Shown here piece by piece: positions 1 through 10,570 of a stretch of DNA of 64,000 bases (the first letter of the stretch is position 1; each line of letters opens with the position of its first letter). The position numbers and the translations under genes were made by a program. The notes beneath the pieces were generated by a model that did no database searches, was not told the origin of the DNA, and saw only the letters and a program-made list of their open reading frames with translations. Source of the stretch: Dactylorhiza incarnata (lineage: Eukaryota; Streptophyta; Magnoliopsida; Asparagales; Orchidaceae). The DNA lies in the NCBI GenBank assembly GCA_033032865.1, contig JAWHQI010000505.1, positions 181,501 through 245,500 on the forward strand, read 5' to 3'.

Positions 1-610
1 GAAGGAGATCCGTGGAGAAGATTTCAACACGCGTCATCATCTTGACGAAAGACCGCATCGACTACGATCATACTCTGCGGGCCTTCGTCCACTTCTCCAG
101 GAGATCCACATAGGGAGTTTTTATATTATTGTTTGTCTTTTTATTTCATTTCTTATTCTTGTAAACGGTTCGTTAATTCGCCTCGTGTTGGCGACTAGGT
201 CTGGGTTAGACTTAGGGGGTAATTCGCCTCGTGTTGGCGACTAGGTCTAGGGAGTAGATCTAGGGGGTGCTCGAGGCCTTTCTGGGCATAGATTGGCTAG
301 AGCGGCTTGAGGCCGTATCTGGGGAGAGATCGGCTAAAGCCAACCGGTTCGTGGGGATACGAGTCGGTATAGAAAACGAAAAAGGATTTTAATATATTCG
401 CCTCCGGATCTCTAGCGTCATAAGAGATCAAGTTTTGTAAAACTTATTCAATATTAATAAAAGCATGTCTCTTCATTTTGTTTTACATAACTTCTAATTG
501 TGTTAAACATTTTAATATTGCATTACATCAAAGTTTTCTAAATATAATCTTAAGTTTTTGAAAACACTTATTCACCCCCCCCCCCTCTAAGGGCGCCTAC
601 CGATCCAACA
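1..610 (+). repeat. TE1 5' LTR, truncated by window edge
   Basis: Bases 1-610 match 6313-6923 almost exactly, differing by a few substitutions and one C in the poly-C run near 575. Only R/U5 is present; the U3 promoter part lies outside the window. It ends in CCAACA directly before the primer-binding site. Confidence 0.95.
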
Positions 611-612
611 AG

Positions 613-624
613 TGGTATCAGAGG
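613..624 (+). other. TE1 primer-binding site (tRNA-iMet)
   Basis: TGGTATCAGAGG lies 2 bases after the 5' LTR. It differs from the plant initiator-methionine PBS consensus TGGTATCAGAGC only at the last base. Confidence 0.92.
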
Positions 625-658
625 TAGGTTATTCCAATCGGCTTAACAACCGGGAATA

Positions 659-2281
659 ATGGCGTCTCATGATCTCGCTTCTTTTAGTGGGGGAAATTTT
701 TGTGAAGAAGAAAAATCACCTAAACCACCTTTATTCGAAGGGAAAAATTATAAAGGGTGGAAATTATTAATGGAAAAATTTATTAAAAGCTTAGATATCA
801 ATGCGTGGGATTTAGCAATAGTTAGACCAGCGGACGAATCAAATAAACAAGAGCGTCACCTACATGCAAAAGCTATGCATTATATTTTTTGTGCTTTATC
901 TCAAGATGTTTTCAAATTAATATATTGTTTTTCTAGTGCATACAAAGTATGGCATTTTCTTGAAGAAACTTATGATTCTCCTCCTGCAGGTATGGAACAA
1001 TCACAAGAACCGGAGAATATGCAAGCGTGCACTAGTCTTAAAGAAAGCTTCTTTCATGACGAATCAATGGAGCACACATTGAATAAAAAAGAAGAAGAAG
1101 TGCTGTCTTCAGAAGAGGAGTTGCAAAAAGATGTAATATGTTCAAATCGTGCCTCTCCCGATAGCAATGTGAAGAAATCTAATCCCATCTTTTGTACTTC
1201 TATCTCTTCATTACAATTGCTACAAAATACTAAGCACAAAATAAAGAAATTAAAAAGGACTAATAAACTCTTGCGCTTAGAAAATAAAAATTTAAAAGCA
1301 AAATTTAATTCTAATGAAAACATAACACCTTGCAAAGATCTTAATAATTTAAATGAAAAATACAAGGAACTTGAAAAGGATCTTATTTTTATAAAAGAAC
1401 AAAATGAAAAATTATGTTTAGAAAATTCTTCTTTGAAAAATGATTGTGCTAAGTGTAAAGACTATAAAATTGAAATTAAAGAGATGGACGAAACATTTGA
1501 TGAATATAGGGATGAATACGAAAAACATATTGAATCAATTGCTACCACTCTTAAAAATAGCACAATCGCTTATAATAAAGCTAGACATAATTTAAAAACT
1601 AAGAATGATGAATTAGAAACTAAAATTATCTTGCTTAAGAAAATCTTAAAGAAAAATTCTCAAACAAATTCCAAAAGCAAGTTAAATATGAATTTTCATA
1701 ATGTGTCTAAACCCAACAAAGGAAATAAAAATTATCAAATGCTTAAAAATGAAATTCCAAATCATCATCATTCACAAAATAACCACTCTCCCAACATAAA
1801 CTTAAAAATAAACAAATTTCCTATAAAAAATGTTTTGCAAAATTATCATGGAAATTTGACAAATAAGAATAATATTAAACCAATATTTGAATGGAGACCA
1901 AAAATAAAAAATGAAACCTTAAATACATGGATCCATTCATCTCTATTTAAACCAAACAATAAACAACAAAAGATGGTAAATGAACTTTCAAAACATTATC
2001 ATCATCTTCATTTACAATATCAACCAATTCCCAACTTAAGTTTAAATGCAAATAAATTTCAAATAAATAATATTTTGCAAAATCACAATGGAAATTTAAT
2101 GAACAAAAACAATAGTAAACCAAGGTATGAATGGGGATCCATACTTAAGAATGACGCATTAATGTCAAACGAAAGGGTTCATTCATCTTTGTCTCCTCAA
2201 AAGAAAACACGATGTATTTGGGTACCCAAAGGAACCGTCACTCCCGGTCCTCTTTGGATACCTAAATCTCTTATTCATTAG
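659..2281 (+). CDS. TE1 gag-like protein, copia type, 540 aa
   Basis: This would be the structural protein of the retrotransposon particle. The ATG at 659 lies 35 bases after the PBS and opens a continuous 540-codon frame. Residues about 20-110 read as a copia gag N-terminal (UBN2-like) domain, with the GKNYKGWK and YKVWHFLEETY motifs. Residues about 190-340 are Lys/Glu/Leu/Asn-rich heptads, a likely coiled coil. Residues about 385-510 hold an internal duplication, seen as two xxEWRPKIKNxxL-like blocks near 413 and 489; TE2 keeps only one. The end carries WVPKGTxTxGPLWIPKS, a motif I associate with the gag end of plant copia polyproteins, and then stops. There is no CCHC zinc knuckle and no pol. 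The frame is intact, so the protein may be made. Codons are AT-rich like the rest of the element. Confidence 0.88.
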   Translation: MASHDLASFSGGNFCEEEKSPKPPLFEGKNYKGWKLLMEKFIKSLDINAWDLAIVRPADESNKQERHLHAKAMHYIFCALSQDVFKLIYCFSSAYKVWHFLEETYDSPPAGMEQSQEPENMQACTSLKESFFHDESMEHTLNKKEEEVLSSEEELQKDVICSNRASPDSNVKKSNPIFCTSISSLQLLQNTKHKIKKLKRTNKLLRLENKNLKAKFNSNENITPCKDLNNLNEKYKELEKDLIFIKEQNEKLCLENSSLKNDCAKCKDYKIEIKEMDETFDEYRDEYEKHIESIATTLKNSTIAYNKARHNLKTKNDELETKIILLKKILKKNSQTNSKSKLNMNFHNVSKPNKGNKNYQMLKNEIPNHHHSQNNHSPNINLKINKFPIKNVLQNYHGNLTNKNNIKPIFEWRPKIKNETLNTWIHSSLFKPNNKQQKMVNELSKHYHHLHLQYQPIPNLSLNANKFQINNILQNHNGNLMNKNNSKPRYEWGSILKNDALMSNERVHSSLSPQKKTRCIWVPKGTVTPGPLWIPKSLIH

Positions 2282-3909
2282 TATCCCACCACTTGCATGA
2301 AGTAGAAATCAATTAAAATGAAATATCATTTCTCTACTTCATGATATGTTTAAACTTTCTTTTTATTGTTCTTAAACTATCATGCTATGATCACTTTATA
2401 TGACTTGTGATATGACTTTATTTCATAAATAAATCAAATTAAATAATATTGAATAAATAGTCATGTCATTGTTCAAGTGATCTACTCATCTTTTTTATTT
2501 TCTATCCTTCTAAATCCATTTCCTAAAAGTCTTATAAAAATTGAAAAACTAAATTTGTTATATGATGTTATTAAGACTAAATAAAATAAATGTCAAAATG
2601 AATTTAAAAGGTGTATCTTTAGGGGTATTAGGCTAAATTTATAAAATGCGCAAATTTTACTTAGGTAGTTAATATATTTGCATTATTTTCAATTACCCCA
2701 ACTATGTTTAATCATAATTATGTTTAAATCGAAATTGAAAATTTGCATGAATATTATTTCACTTATTTATGATCATTTCCCTCATGCATATGTTGTGCAA
2801 AACTCAATAATCAAGGTTTAATACATATGAAACTCTAATGAAGATGAAACTCATGTACTAATTTTTAACTTTCGCAACTTTTTGCGATTTCTTCTCGTCT
2901 CATCACTTCATTAGACAGACCTTACATTGCAAAAACATAATTAAGAAAAATCGGAAGCAAAATCGAAGAAAATCAAGGCTATACAATCAAAATAAGCACT
3001 CTCTGTGAGATAGCGCAGGCGCTAGTACCTAAAGTCGGCGCTATCTCGAGTCCCCGATTTTCTGAAATTTTAAAATTCTGAAAATTGCTTTAAAATATAT
3101 TAATCTATATGTACTACTCATTTTTGCAATTCTGCCTATAATAGATTTTTGAAAAATCAAATACAAAAATAGAAAATTCAAATTACAAAAATTATATGTT
3201 TTTGCCTTAGTGTTTTTGTCATTTGTTTAAATTCTATTTCTAAAAACAAAACTATCAATATTTGTTATTTGAACTTAACTTTTCTATTAACATGTATCTT
3301 GCGAAAGGGTGATTTGGGCTATCATCCCATCATATCACCTAGTACCGGGCGAACCACTCACAGGGTAGTCCTCGGGAAGTCCAAGATCAAATTATAAGAG
3401 TTCAAACTCTAAATTATAATTATTTTGCAAAAATATCAAAAATACTGTACGGACTTTATTGAGAATATCAAGCATGAGTTAATCCATTACTTAGAACCTC
3501 TATAATGTTGCAATTTATCCTTTCAAAATACTTTGAACATTGTCTTTATCATGCTTTGATATATCTATTAATATGTGCATCAATTATATTTTAAAAAGGG
3601 TGTGTCGAATCAAGCTTAGCATGCCTCTAAGTATGAGTAAATGTTTTATGTTTGATAATGATATTTATTCACTCACCTTTTTGGTATTGTCTACATATGG
3701 TTTAATTTAAGAATGCTTGTGTATGTTATGTATTAGTACAATGAATTAAAATTGCACAAGTATCTTACCTACACTCCTTTATTTGCACTTTTAAAAGTTA
3801 AGAAAAGTGGTTATCTTTTTCATAAATTCTATTGGTTTGCAAAACAAGTGTATTCAGAGAACTTTGTACAAAACAACAATCATAAAATAAAGTGACAAAG
3901 ATAACTCCA

Positions 3910-3970
3910 CCAAGCACTACTTGAACCTCCTGATAAGTCTTAATAAGCGTTGTGAGGTTGAGCACCTTGG
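3910..3970 (+). other. TE1 conserved stem-loop, copy 1
   Basis: This 61-nt unit is bounded by CCAAG (3910-3914) and CTTGG (3966-3970). An inner stem pairs AACCTC (3924-3929) with GAGGTT (3954-3959) around an AT-rich loop. The same unit occurs at 4090-4150 with a changed inner stem, and in TE2 at 9105-9165. Function unknown. Confidence 0.7.
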
Positions 3971-4089
3971 AAAGAATAGTAAAGTGTCTTGTGCAAATCA
4001 AATATTTCTTTCAAAATAAAAACCACTTTCTCTTAAAGTACACCGGATCACTAGTTTCAAAACATTCAAAAATAAAAAACTGTGATCCC

Positions 4090-4150
4090 CCAAGCACTAC
4101 TTTGCACCCTGATAAGTCTTAATGAGCATTGTGTGTGCAAAGCACCTTGG
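4090..4150 (+). other. TE1 conserved stem-loop, copy 2, with compensatory stem
   Basis: This unit has the same 61-nt length and the same outer CCAAG/CTTGG pairing as the copy at 3910. The inner stem is now CTTTGCAC (4100-4107) with GTGCAAAG (4135-4142). Both arms changed relative to copy 1 while pairing is kept, which points to selection on RNA structure. Confidence 0.7.
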
Positions 4151-5099
4151 TAGTTGTACATTTTTCCTATGTACATTGAAGTGAGTGGAAGTAAAATTAT
4201 TTGTGTTTTATTGTGCTCTTACTTTACATATTACTTGTATTTTTGATTAAAACTCTTGTATACTCTACTCAAAAATACACCTATGTGCACATCATTATCT
4301 TCCATAACACTTCTTCTCATGAGTATTGGATCCTAATGCTAATTCTATACTACTCTTTATTTATGAAATACACTAGATAACCTAGCATGCTTTCTACAAT
4401 GTTTGGTATGTTTTGAAATTGTGAATTAAAATAACATTGTAGTAATTTTTTTTTGATAAAATTATTTCATTCTTGGTTACTTTATTGTCAACCATAAAAG
4501 ATTTTCATTGAAACATGATTTACATAAACATCTTCTTTTTAAAATTAAACTCTTATATCTTTTTATGGATCATCATTGAATACAATAAGATGTTTCTTGT
4601 ATTTTTACAAGTCTTCCGCATCATCATTACCATATAACTTTTACCTTGCACTTTCATGCTTATATCAAGTCTTAAATCTCAACTTTTTTCTTACAAAACA
4701 ATTGGTAGACTTGCTTGGTAAAATTTATATTGGCTGTTCTTACATGCATGTCATTTTTATTGTAACAACTCTGATTTATAAACTTTTATGTTAAACACTC
4801 CTCCAACAAGTGAAATACTGCTTATAAGAACATCTTCTTATTATTACTACAAATCATATTTTACTTTTGAGGATGTTGAAAAATGCCTTAACTCTTATCT
4901 TTATAAAGTTTGTTTTTTTTTAAACTCAAACTCTTATTATGATGTTTCTTTTTTAAATCTTCCGCAAATGCTCAAACTCTGATTCATTCATGATTTTCAA
5001 TATAGCTATGGGAGTGTTTTTTCATAAAGACAAATAAAAATAAAAACTCATAGGCTATAAATTATCATTAGATTTAAATGCTTAATGTTTCCAACAATT

Positions 5100-5345
5100 A
5101 TTATCCATGACTTCACATCTCACCATAGCGGGGGCATAGGGTTGTAGACATTAGATAACCTTATCTCTAGTCATGTCTTGTCCTTAACTGGGGAGGGTTC
5201 CAGTAGGGCCTTGCGAGGCACTGGGGGGAAAGAGTGTTAGGTTAAGTGTTTTTCTAGTGTTTGCATATGGGACTAACACCCCAACCTACGGCATGATTGC
5301 AGCTCCTCATGCCCATCCGTCACTTAGTACGGGGCTAGGGTGTAG
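5100..5345 (+). other. TE1 conserved GC-rich island in the 3' interior
   Basis: This block contrasts with the AT-rich surroundings and is shared with TE2 at 10320-10570. At 5200-5224 a hairpin pairs CCAGT with ACTGG outside and GCCT with AGGC inside, with a TGCG loop. Further on, ACACCC near 5277 can pair with GGGTGT near 5338, enclosing a CCGT/ACGG stem. No ORF explains the conservation. A structured RNA or cis element is inferred. Confidence 0.65.
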
Positions 5346-5888
5346 AAATATTGTCTGGGTAGACTAGTTACTTGGAAATCATAATTTTATGCTTAAACTC
5401 TGATATTTTTTATATAAAGGGGAAATCATTATTTTCTCTTAGGCTAAAACTCTGATATTTTTTATATAAAGGGGAAATCATTATTTTTCTTAGGCCAAAA
5501 CTCTAATCTATTTTTCTCTACACCTTATTCTAAAAACTTCTTATCATTTCCTCTCACTAAGAAGCTCGATCACGCTTTATCTTATTATCAAACTTCTCTG
5601 TAGGTGCCTCCTAACCCTCTTTTGCTAATAACAAAGGGGGAGAATTAACATGATAAATTACAAAAGGGGGAGACCTATAAATACAATCCGCTATCAAAAT
5701 AAAAACCCAACATGATTAATTAAGATGATAGCTTACATATTAGGGGAGCATGTATTTAGGGGGAGCAATACTAAAATGCTATAATCATTATTTATCCTAA
5801 GTCATCCTTTTCACACACACACAAATATGTTTCTTCATGCTTATATAGATTAATGCTCTGATTTATCATTAATGGATTTGTTATTATC

Positions 5889-5899
5889 AAAAGGGGGAG
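5889..5899 (+). other. TE1 polypurine tract
   Basis: AAAAGGGGGAG lies two bases before the 3' LTR, the position expected for the primer of plus-strand DNA synthesis. Confidence 0.9.
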
Positions 5900-6037
5900 T
5901 TTGTTGGAACACGGTCTTCCGCATCTCCTAGGTTTGAGAATAACAAATCCTATATGTGTATTTAATCTTGTGTGATGACTCAAGGTTTACATATGGAGGT
6001 TGCCCCCGAAATTGAGCCATCAACTCCAAACTGATCA

Positions 6038-6185
6038 CTAGCGCAGGCGATAGTGGATAGCGCCGGCGTTAGCTCGTTGCACAGAAGGCATGCTGGAATT
6101 GTTGCCTCGGATTGGAGATTCTGGCGCGTACAATGTTTCTTAATCCGGGCTAGCGCCGGCGGTAGCGCTAGCGTCGGCGGTAGCG
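6038..6185 (+). promoter_or_regulatory. GC-palindrome array in TE1 U3
   Basis: At least four copies of a short motif of the form TAGCGCcgGCGnTAGCG occur at 6038-6053, 6057-6073, 6150-6166 and 6166-6185, just upstream of the TATA box. The same motif occurs in the TE2 U3, in both interiors, and at 63.3 kb. A transcription-factor or enhancer role is inferred. Confidence 0.55.
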
Positions 6186-6192
6186 TGAAGGC

Positions 6193-6199
6193 TATAAAT
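6193..6199 (+). promoter_or_regulatory. TATA box of TE1 LTR promoter
   Basis: TATAAAT lies 8 bases after a cluster of GC palindromes. In the 5' LTR the matching position is outside the window. The TE2 LTR has the same arrangement. Confidence 0.65.
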
Positions 6200-6929
6200 T
6201 GGACCCCTTGCCTTCGTATTCTTCATCCTCTTTAGATCCCAAAACTCCAGAGCCTCGTGCCACATCAGAGAGAGGAAGTTGTAGAGAGATACTCCCACAA
6301 ATCTGAAAAGCTGAAGGAGATCCGTGGAGAAGATTTCAACACGCGTCATCATCTTGACGAAAGACCGCATCGACTACGATCATACCCTGCGGGCCTTCGT
6401 CCACTTCTCCAGGAGATCCACATAGGGAGTTTTTATATTATTGTTTGTCTTTTTATTTCATTTCTTATTCTTGTAAACAGTTCGTTAATTCGCCTCGTGT
6501 TGGCGACTAGGTCTGGGTTAGACTTAGGGGATAATTCGCCTCGTGTTGGCGACTAGGTCTAGGGAGTAGATCTAGGGGGTGCTCGAGGCCTTTCTGGGGA
6601 TAGATTGGCTAGAGCGGCTTGAGGCCATATCTGGGGAGAGATCGGCTAAAGCCAACCGGTTCGTGGGGATACGAGTCGGTATAGAAAACAAAAAAGGATT
6701 TTAATATATTCGCCTCCGGATCTCTAGCGTCATAAGAGATCAAGTTTTGTAAAACTTATTCAATATTAATAAAAGCATGTCTCTTCATTTTGTTTTACAT
6801 AACTTCTAATTGTGTTAAACATTTTAATATTGCATTACATCAAAGTTTTCTAAATATAATCTTAAGTTTTTGAAAACACTTATTCACCCCCCCCCCCCTC
6901 TAAGGGCGCCTACCGATCCAACACCTTGT

Positions 6930-8199
6930 TGTTGGATCTTACGACGCCCTTAGAGGGGGGTGAATAAGGGAATAAAAAAATATAATTTTAAGATAATTAC
7001 TAAATTGTTTTATAATATGTGAAGGTAAAATAACAATTTAGCTAAATGAATAGAAAAATTATGATTTGCAATTTTAGAAACAAGTACTAAATTGTTTTAT
7101 GATGAAAGAGATTGAAATAAACAATTTAGATATAGAATTGAAAACTTAGAACACAATATAATAGAGATTGCGCCAAATGAGAGAAATCATGTAAACACAA
7201 ATAGAGACATGATTATATTATATGAAAAGATGTTTACAAAATTTGATTTCAATATCGCTTGAAATCGGAGGCGACAAATATGTAAATAATTTTTCCTTTT
7301 CTATACCGACTCGTATCCCCACGAACCGGTTGGTTTTAGCTTATCCTTCCCTGGATAAGGCCTCAAGCCGCTCTAGCCAATCCTTCCCCGGATATGGCCT
7401 CGAGCCCCCCTAGATCTAATCACCTAGAGCTAGTCGCCAACACAAGGCGAATTTCCCCCTAAGTCCTACCCAGACCTAGTCGCCAACACAAGGCGAATTC
7501 TCTAAACGGTTACAAAAAGTATGGAATGGAAATAATGAAAACAATAATAAAACTCCCTATATGAGATCTCTGGAGTTGAGGATGAAGGATCGCTGTAGTA
7601 TAAGCGAGGTTGAAGCGATCGTCCTTCGGATGTAGCGAGACGTTGTCCTCCTCCAGAATTCTCCTTTAAGCTTTTTGTGGGAGATCCATCTTCGGCAGCA
7701 TAACATCACTGGAATTGTGGCACAAGCAACCTCTCTGGAAGTTCTCTTACCAAAACAAGAGAAAACACATCGTTTTATAAATCTTGGAGCTAGCGCCTGC
7801 AAGAGCTGATAGCGCCTGCGGTAGCGTTTGTGTGGAGCAGTTGCGAAACCGTCGGCAGTGTGGCACTGTGCACGATCTTGAGCTAGCGCCTGTGGTATCG
7901 CTAGCGCTGGCGGTAGCGTTAAGGAACCGCTGAGACGGAACCGCTGAGACAAAATCGTTGAGATGATCTTGAGCTAGCGCCTGGCGTTAGCGCTAGCGCT
8001 GGCGGTAGCGCTAGCGTCTGCGTTAACTTCTAGCGCTGGCGGTAGTGCTCCATTCAGAAAGTTTGATTCCATGCTGCCTTCTACCTGTGGAGTATTGCAC
8101 CTATAGTTCATGCACACTATAAACACACTACAAGCAATATCAAATACAATATGGGATTTGTTATTCTCAAACAAAGGGATGTGACACACATGTCCAACA
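6930..8199 (-). repeat. TE2 3' LTR
   Basis: This 1270-bp copy closely matches 14343-15617. Its U5 resembles that of TE1 in inverse orientation, including the 'cgactcgtatccccacgaac' block near 7308. U3 holds GC palindromes near 7790-7920 and 7971-8045. Confidence 0.93.
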
Positions 8200-8201
8200 A
8201 T

Positions 8202-8212
8202 CTCCCCCTTTT
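8202..8212 (-). other. TE2 polypurine tract
   Basis: On the minus strand this reads AAAAGGGGGAG, two bases before the 3' LTR. It is the same tract as in TE1. Confidence 0.88.
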
Positions 8213-9104
8213 GATAATAACAAATCCTCTAAGCAAGAAATCAACAATAGTGATTATAGATAAGATAAGCAAGATAAAAGTGCAACTATAGTAAATGATA
8301 TGCATGATAATGTGCATACTCCCCCTATCTTAATGCTCCCCCTACATAAATGTAATTTATGTGTTACTCCCCCTAAATGATAGATTTCATGAATTTATGT
8401 GTTACTCCCCTTATTTATCTATATTTCTCCTATATAGATTTCTTCAATTAATCTCCCCCTTTTGGTATTATCAAAAGAAGGCGGGGTGAGGGTAGTAAGG
8501 AGGCATTTTAAAAAGGTAAAGCATGATCGAGCTTTTGTAATATAGACAAAGATACATAATTTAAGTATAGTATTGAAGAGATTTCAAATAAATAGATAAG
8601 AGTTTTAGCATAGCGGAAGATTATAAGAAACATCTGTTTGTAAGCATGAAAAGCATAAGTAAAAAATATGAGTTTTAGTTCAAAATTGAAAGATGTTTTA
8701 ACCTGTTGAAATCTCAAAGTTTTTTATAAAGATATCAAACATGAAATGAACATATCAAAGAGAGATTATACTACAATGTTACTTAATTGTAAATTCAAGA
8801 AATACCAAAACATTGTAGAGATCATGCTAGGTTATCTAGTGCATTTCTTATATAAAGAGTAGTATAAATAAAGCATTAGAATCCAATACTCATGAGAAGA
8901 AGTGTTATGAAAAATAATGATGTGCACATAAGTGTATTTTGGGCAATGTTAACAATGGATTTAAATCATCAAAATACAAGACAAATGTAAAGTAAAGTGC
9001 ACAATAAAACACAAGTAAATTACTTTCACACACTTTTAATGCACATAATTTTTAACAAAGTGGTGTAATAATCAAAGTTTGCACAAGACACTTTACAATT
9101 CTTT

Positions 9105-9165
9105 CCAAGGTGCTCAACCTCACAATGCTTATGAAGACTTATCAGGAGGTTCAAGTAGTGCTTGG
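9105..9165 (-). other. TE2 conserved stem-loop
   Basis: On the minus strand this is nearly identical to TE1 3910-3970: 61 nt, CCAAG/CTTGG outer stem, AACCTC/GAGGTT inner stem. TE2 appears to lack the second copy that TE1 has at 4090. Confidence 0.7.
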
Positions 9166-10319
9166 TGGAGTTATATTTGTCTACATATATAATTTTGGTT
9201 CATATTTGTGAGACAACATTCTCCGAATACACATGTTTTGCAAACCAAAATTTTTAACTTAACCACTTTTCTAAATTTCATAAGTGCAATTCAAATGTAG
9301 TGTAGGCAATAAACTTATGCAAGTTTTAATTCATTGTACAAATACAATACACAAGCAAGCATTTTTAGATTTAGACGCACATGTTGATTACCAAAATAAG
9401 TGAGTGAAATGTATCATTATCAATCATAAAACATTTACTCATACTTAGAGGCATGCTAAGCTTGGTTCTACACATTTTTCAATAAAATTGATGCACTTTA
9501 AATAGATATATCAAAGCATGATAAGCAAAACAATGTTCATAGTAATTTGAAGGAATAAGTTTTAACATTGTAAATAATTCTAAATAATAGAATTCATACA
9601 TGCTTGATATTGGCAATAAAGATCATACAGTTTTTTTGTTTTATCATTTTTAAATCAAATAAAAACAGAAAATCACAAAAACATATTTTTGTAATTTTTT
9701 AAATTTTGAATTGTTGTAGTAGATTTTTCATAATATGAATAAAACACAAATAACAAAAACATATTTTTGTATTTTTTGAATTTTGAACTTTTGTAGTTGA
9801 TTTTTCATAATATGAATAAAATACAAATAACAAAAAAATATTTTTGTAATTTTGAATTTTTGTAGTTGATTTTTCATAATATGAATAAAACAAAAATAAC
9901 AAATGTCAGAAATACAAAAATAAATTTGCACAAATAAACTAACATATTTTTGTTGATTTTTAGAAATTTTAAAAAATAGAAAAATCACACACCCACGCTA
10001 GCGCCGGCGCTAGTGATAGCGCGGCAAACAGTACGTGATTTTTTGAGAATTTTAAATTTTTTATTTTTGATTTTGATTAAGTGTCCTTAGAGTAGTTCCA
10101 TGCTGAAATTTCAGAATTTTGGGAGATCTCTAGGTGGATCAAATTTGCATGAAACTTTGGCTTTTTTAAATTCTTGTGTTTTACAAAACCATTTAATTAT
10201 GAAAAGATAAGTTATGAAGACACAAGAGGACATTTTTTATTAAACAACCCAAAATATGCATGATTTAAGTGATAAGTAAATAAAATGATCATGCAATGAG
10301 TAATATAAGTATGTCCTGA

Positions 10320-10570
10320 GATTAAAGACTACCCCGACCAAATGTCTACACCCTAGCCCCGTACTAAGTGACGGATGGGCATGAGGAGCTGCACACATGT
10401 CGTAGGTTGGGGTGTTAATCCCATATGCACACACTAGAGAATGCTCAACCTAGCACTCTTTCCCCCCAGTACCTCGCAAGGCCCCACTGGAACCCTCCCC
10501 GGTTAAGGACAAGACATGACTTAGAAGTTAGGTCTCTAATGCATACAACCCTACGCCCCCGCTATTGTGA
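10320..10570 (-). other. TE2 conserved GC-rich island
   Basis: This is the counterpart of TE1 5100-5345. The hairpin at 10466-10490 keeps CCAGT/ACTGG outside and GCCT/AGGT (one wobble pair) inside. The CCGT/ACGG and ACACCC/GGGTGT pairings are also present on the minus strand. Confidence 0.65.

Larger units (their letters stand above)
2282..5888 (+). other. TE1 non-coding interior
   Basis: This is 3.6 kb of AT-rich sequence without a credible gene; the small ORFs here have no recognisable motifs. Several blocks are shared with TE2 on the opposite strand: a duplicated stem-loop near 3910 and 4090, a block near 3605-3645, and a GC-rich island at about 5100-5345. A GC-rich palindromic motif lies at 3010-3046. 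Autonomous relatives would have pol here; its absence with selective retention of non-coding blocks suggests cis functions such as packaging or dimerisation (inference). Confidence 0.75.
1..6923 (+). mobile_element. TE1: gag-only, non-autonomous copia-like LTR retrotransposon (TR-GAG type)
   Basis: The interior (611-5901) lies between two copies of one LTR; the left copy is cut by the window start. A tRNA-iMet primer-binding site follows the 5' LTR and a polypurine tract precedes the 3' LTR. The only coding region is a 540-residue gag. No protease, integrase, RT or RNase H motif is visible in the 3.6 kb after it. This matches the terminal-repeat-with-gag (TR-GAG) class, which must be mobilised by an autonomous copia partner. 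The LTR ends are TGTTGG...CCAACA. Its sister TE2 lies 6 bp away in opposite orientation. The upstream TSD is outside the window. Confidence 0.9.
5902..6923 (+). repeat. TE1 3' LTR, 1022 bp
   Basis: It starts TGTTGGAAC and ends GATCCAACA. U3 carries GC-palindrome motifs at 6038-6073 and 6150-6185 and a TATA box at 6193. R/U5 matches the 5' LTR at 1-610. A poly-C run lies about 30 bp before the end. Confidence 0.93.

Noticed and set aside
613..624. tRNA gene at TGGTATCAGAGG sites
   Set aside because: These are short primer-binding sites next to LTRs; no cloverleaf is present.
4576..4982. Two short plus-strand ORFs
   Set aside because: AT-rich hydrophobic translations in the TE1 non-coding interior, without motifs or counterparts in TE2.
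7557..7952. 131-codon minus-strand ORF
   Set aside because: It lies wholly in the TE2 LTR; the matching frame in the other LTR (15125-15370) is shorter and no motif is present.
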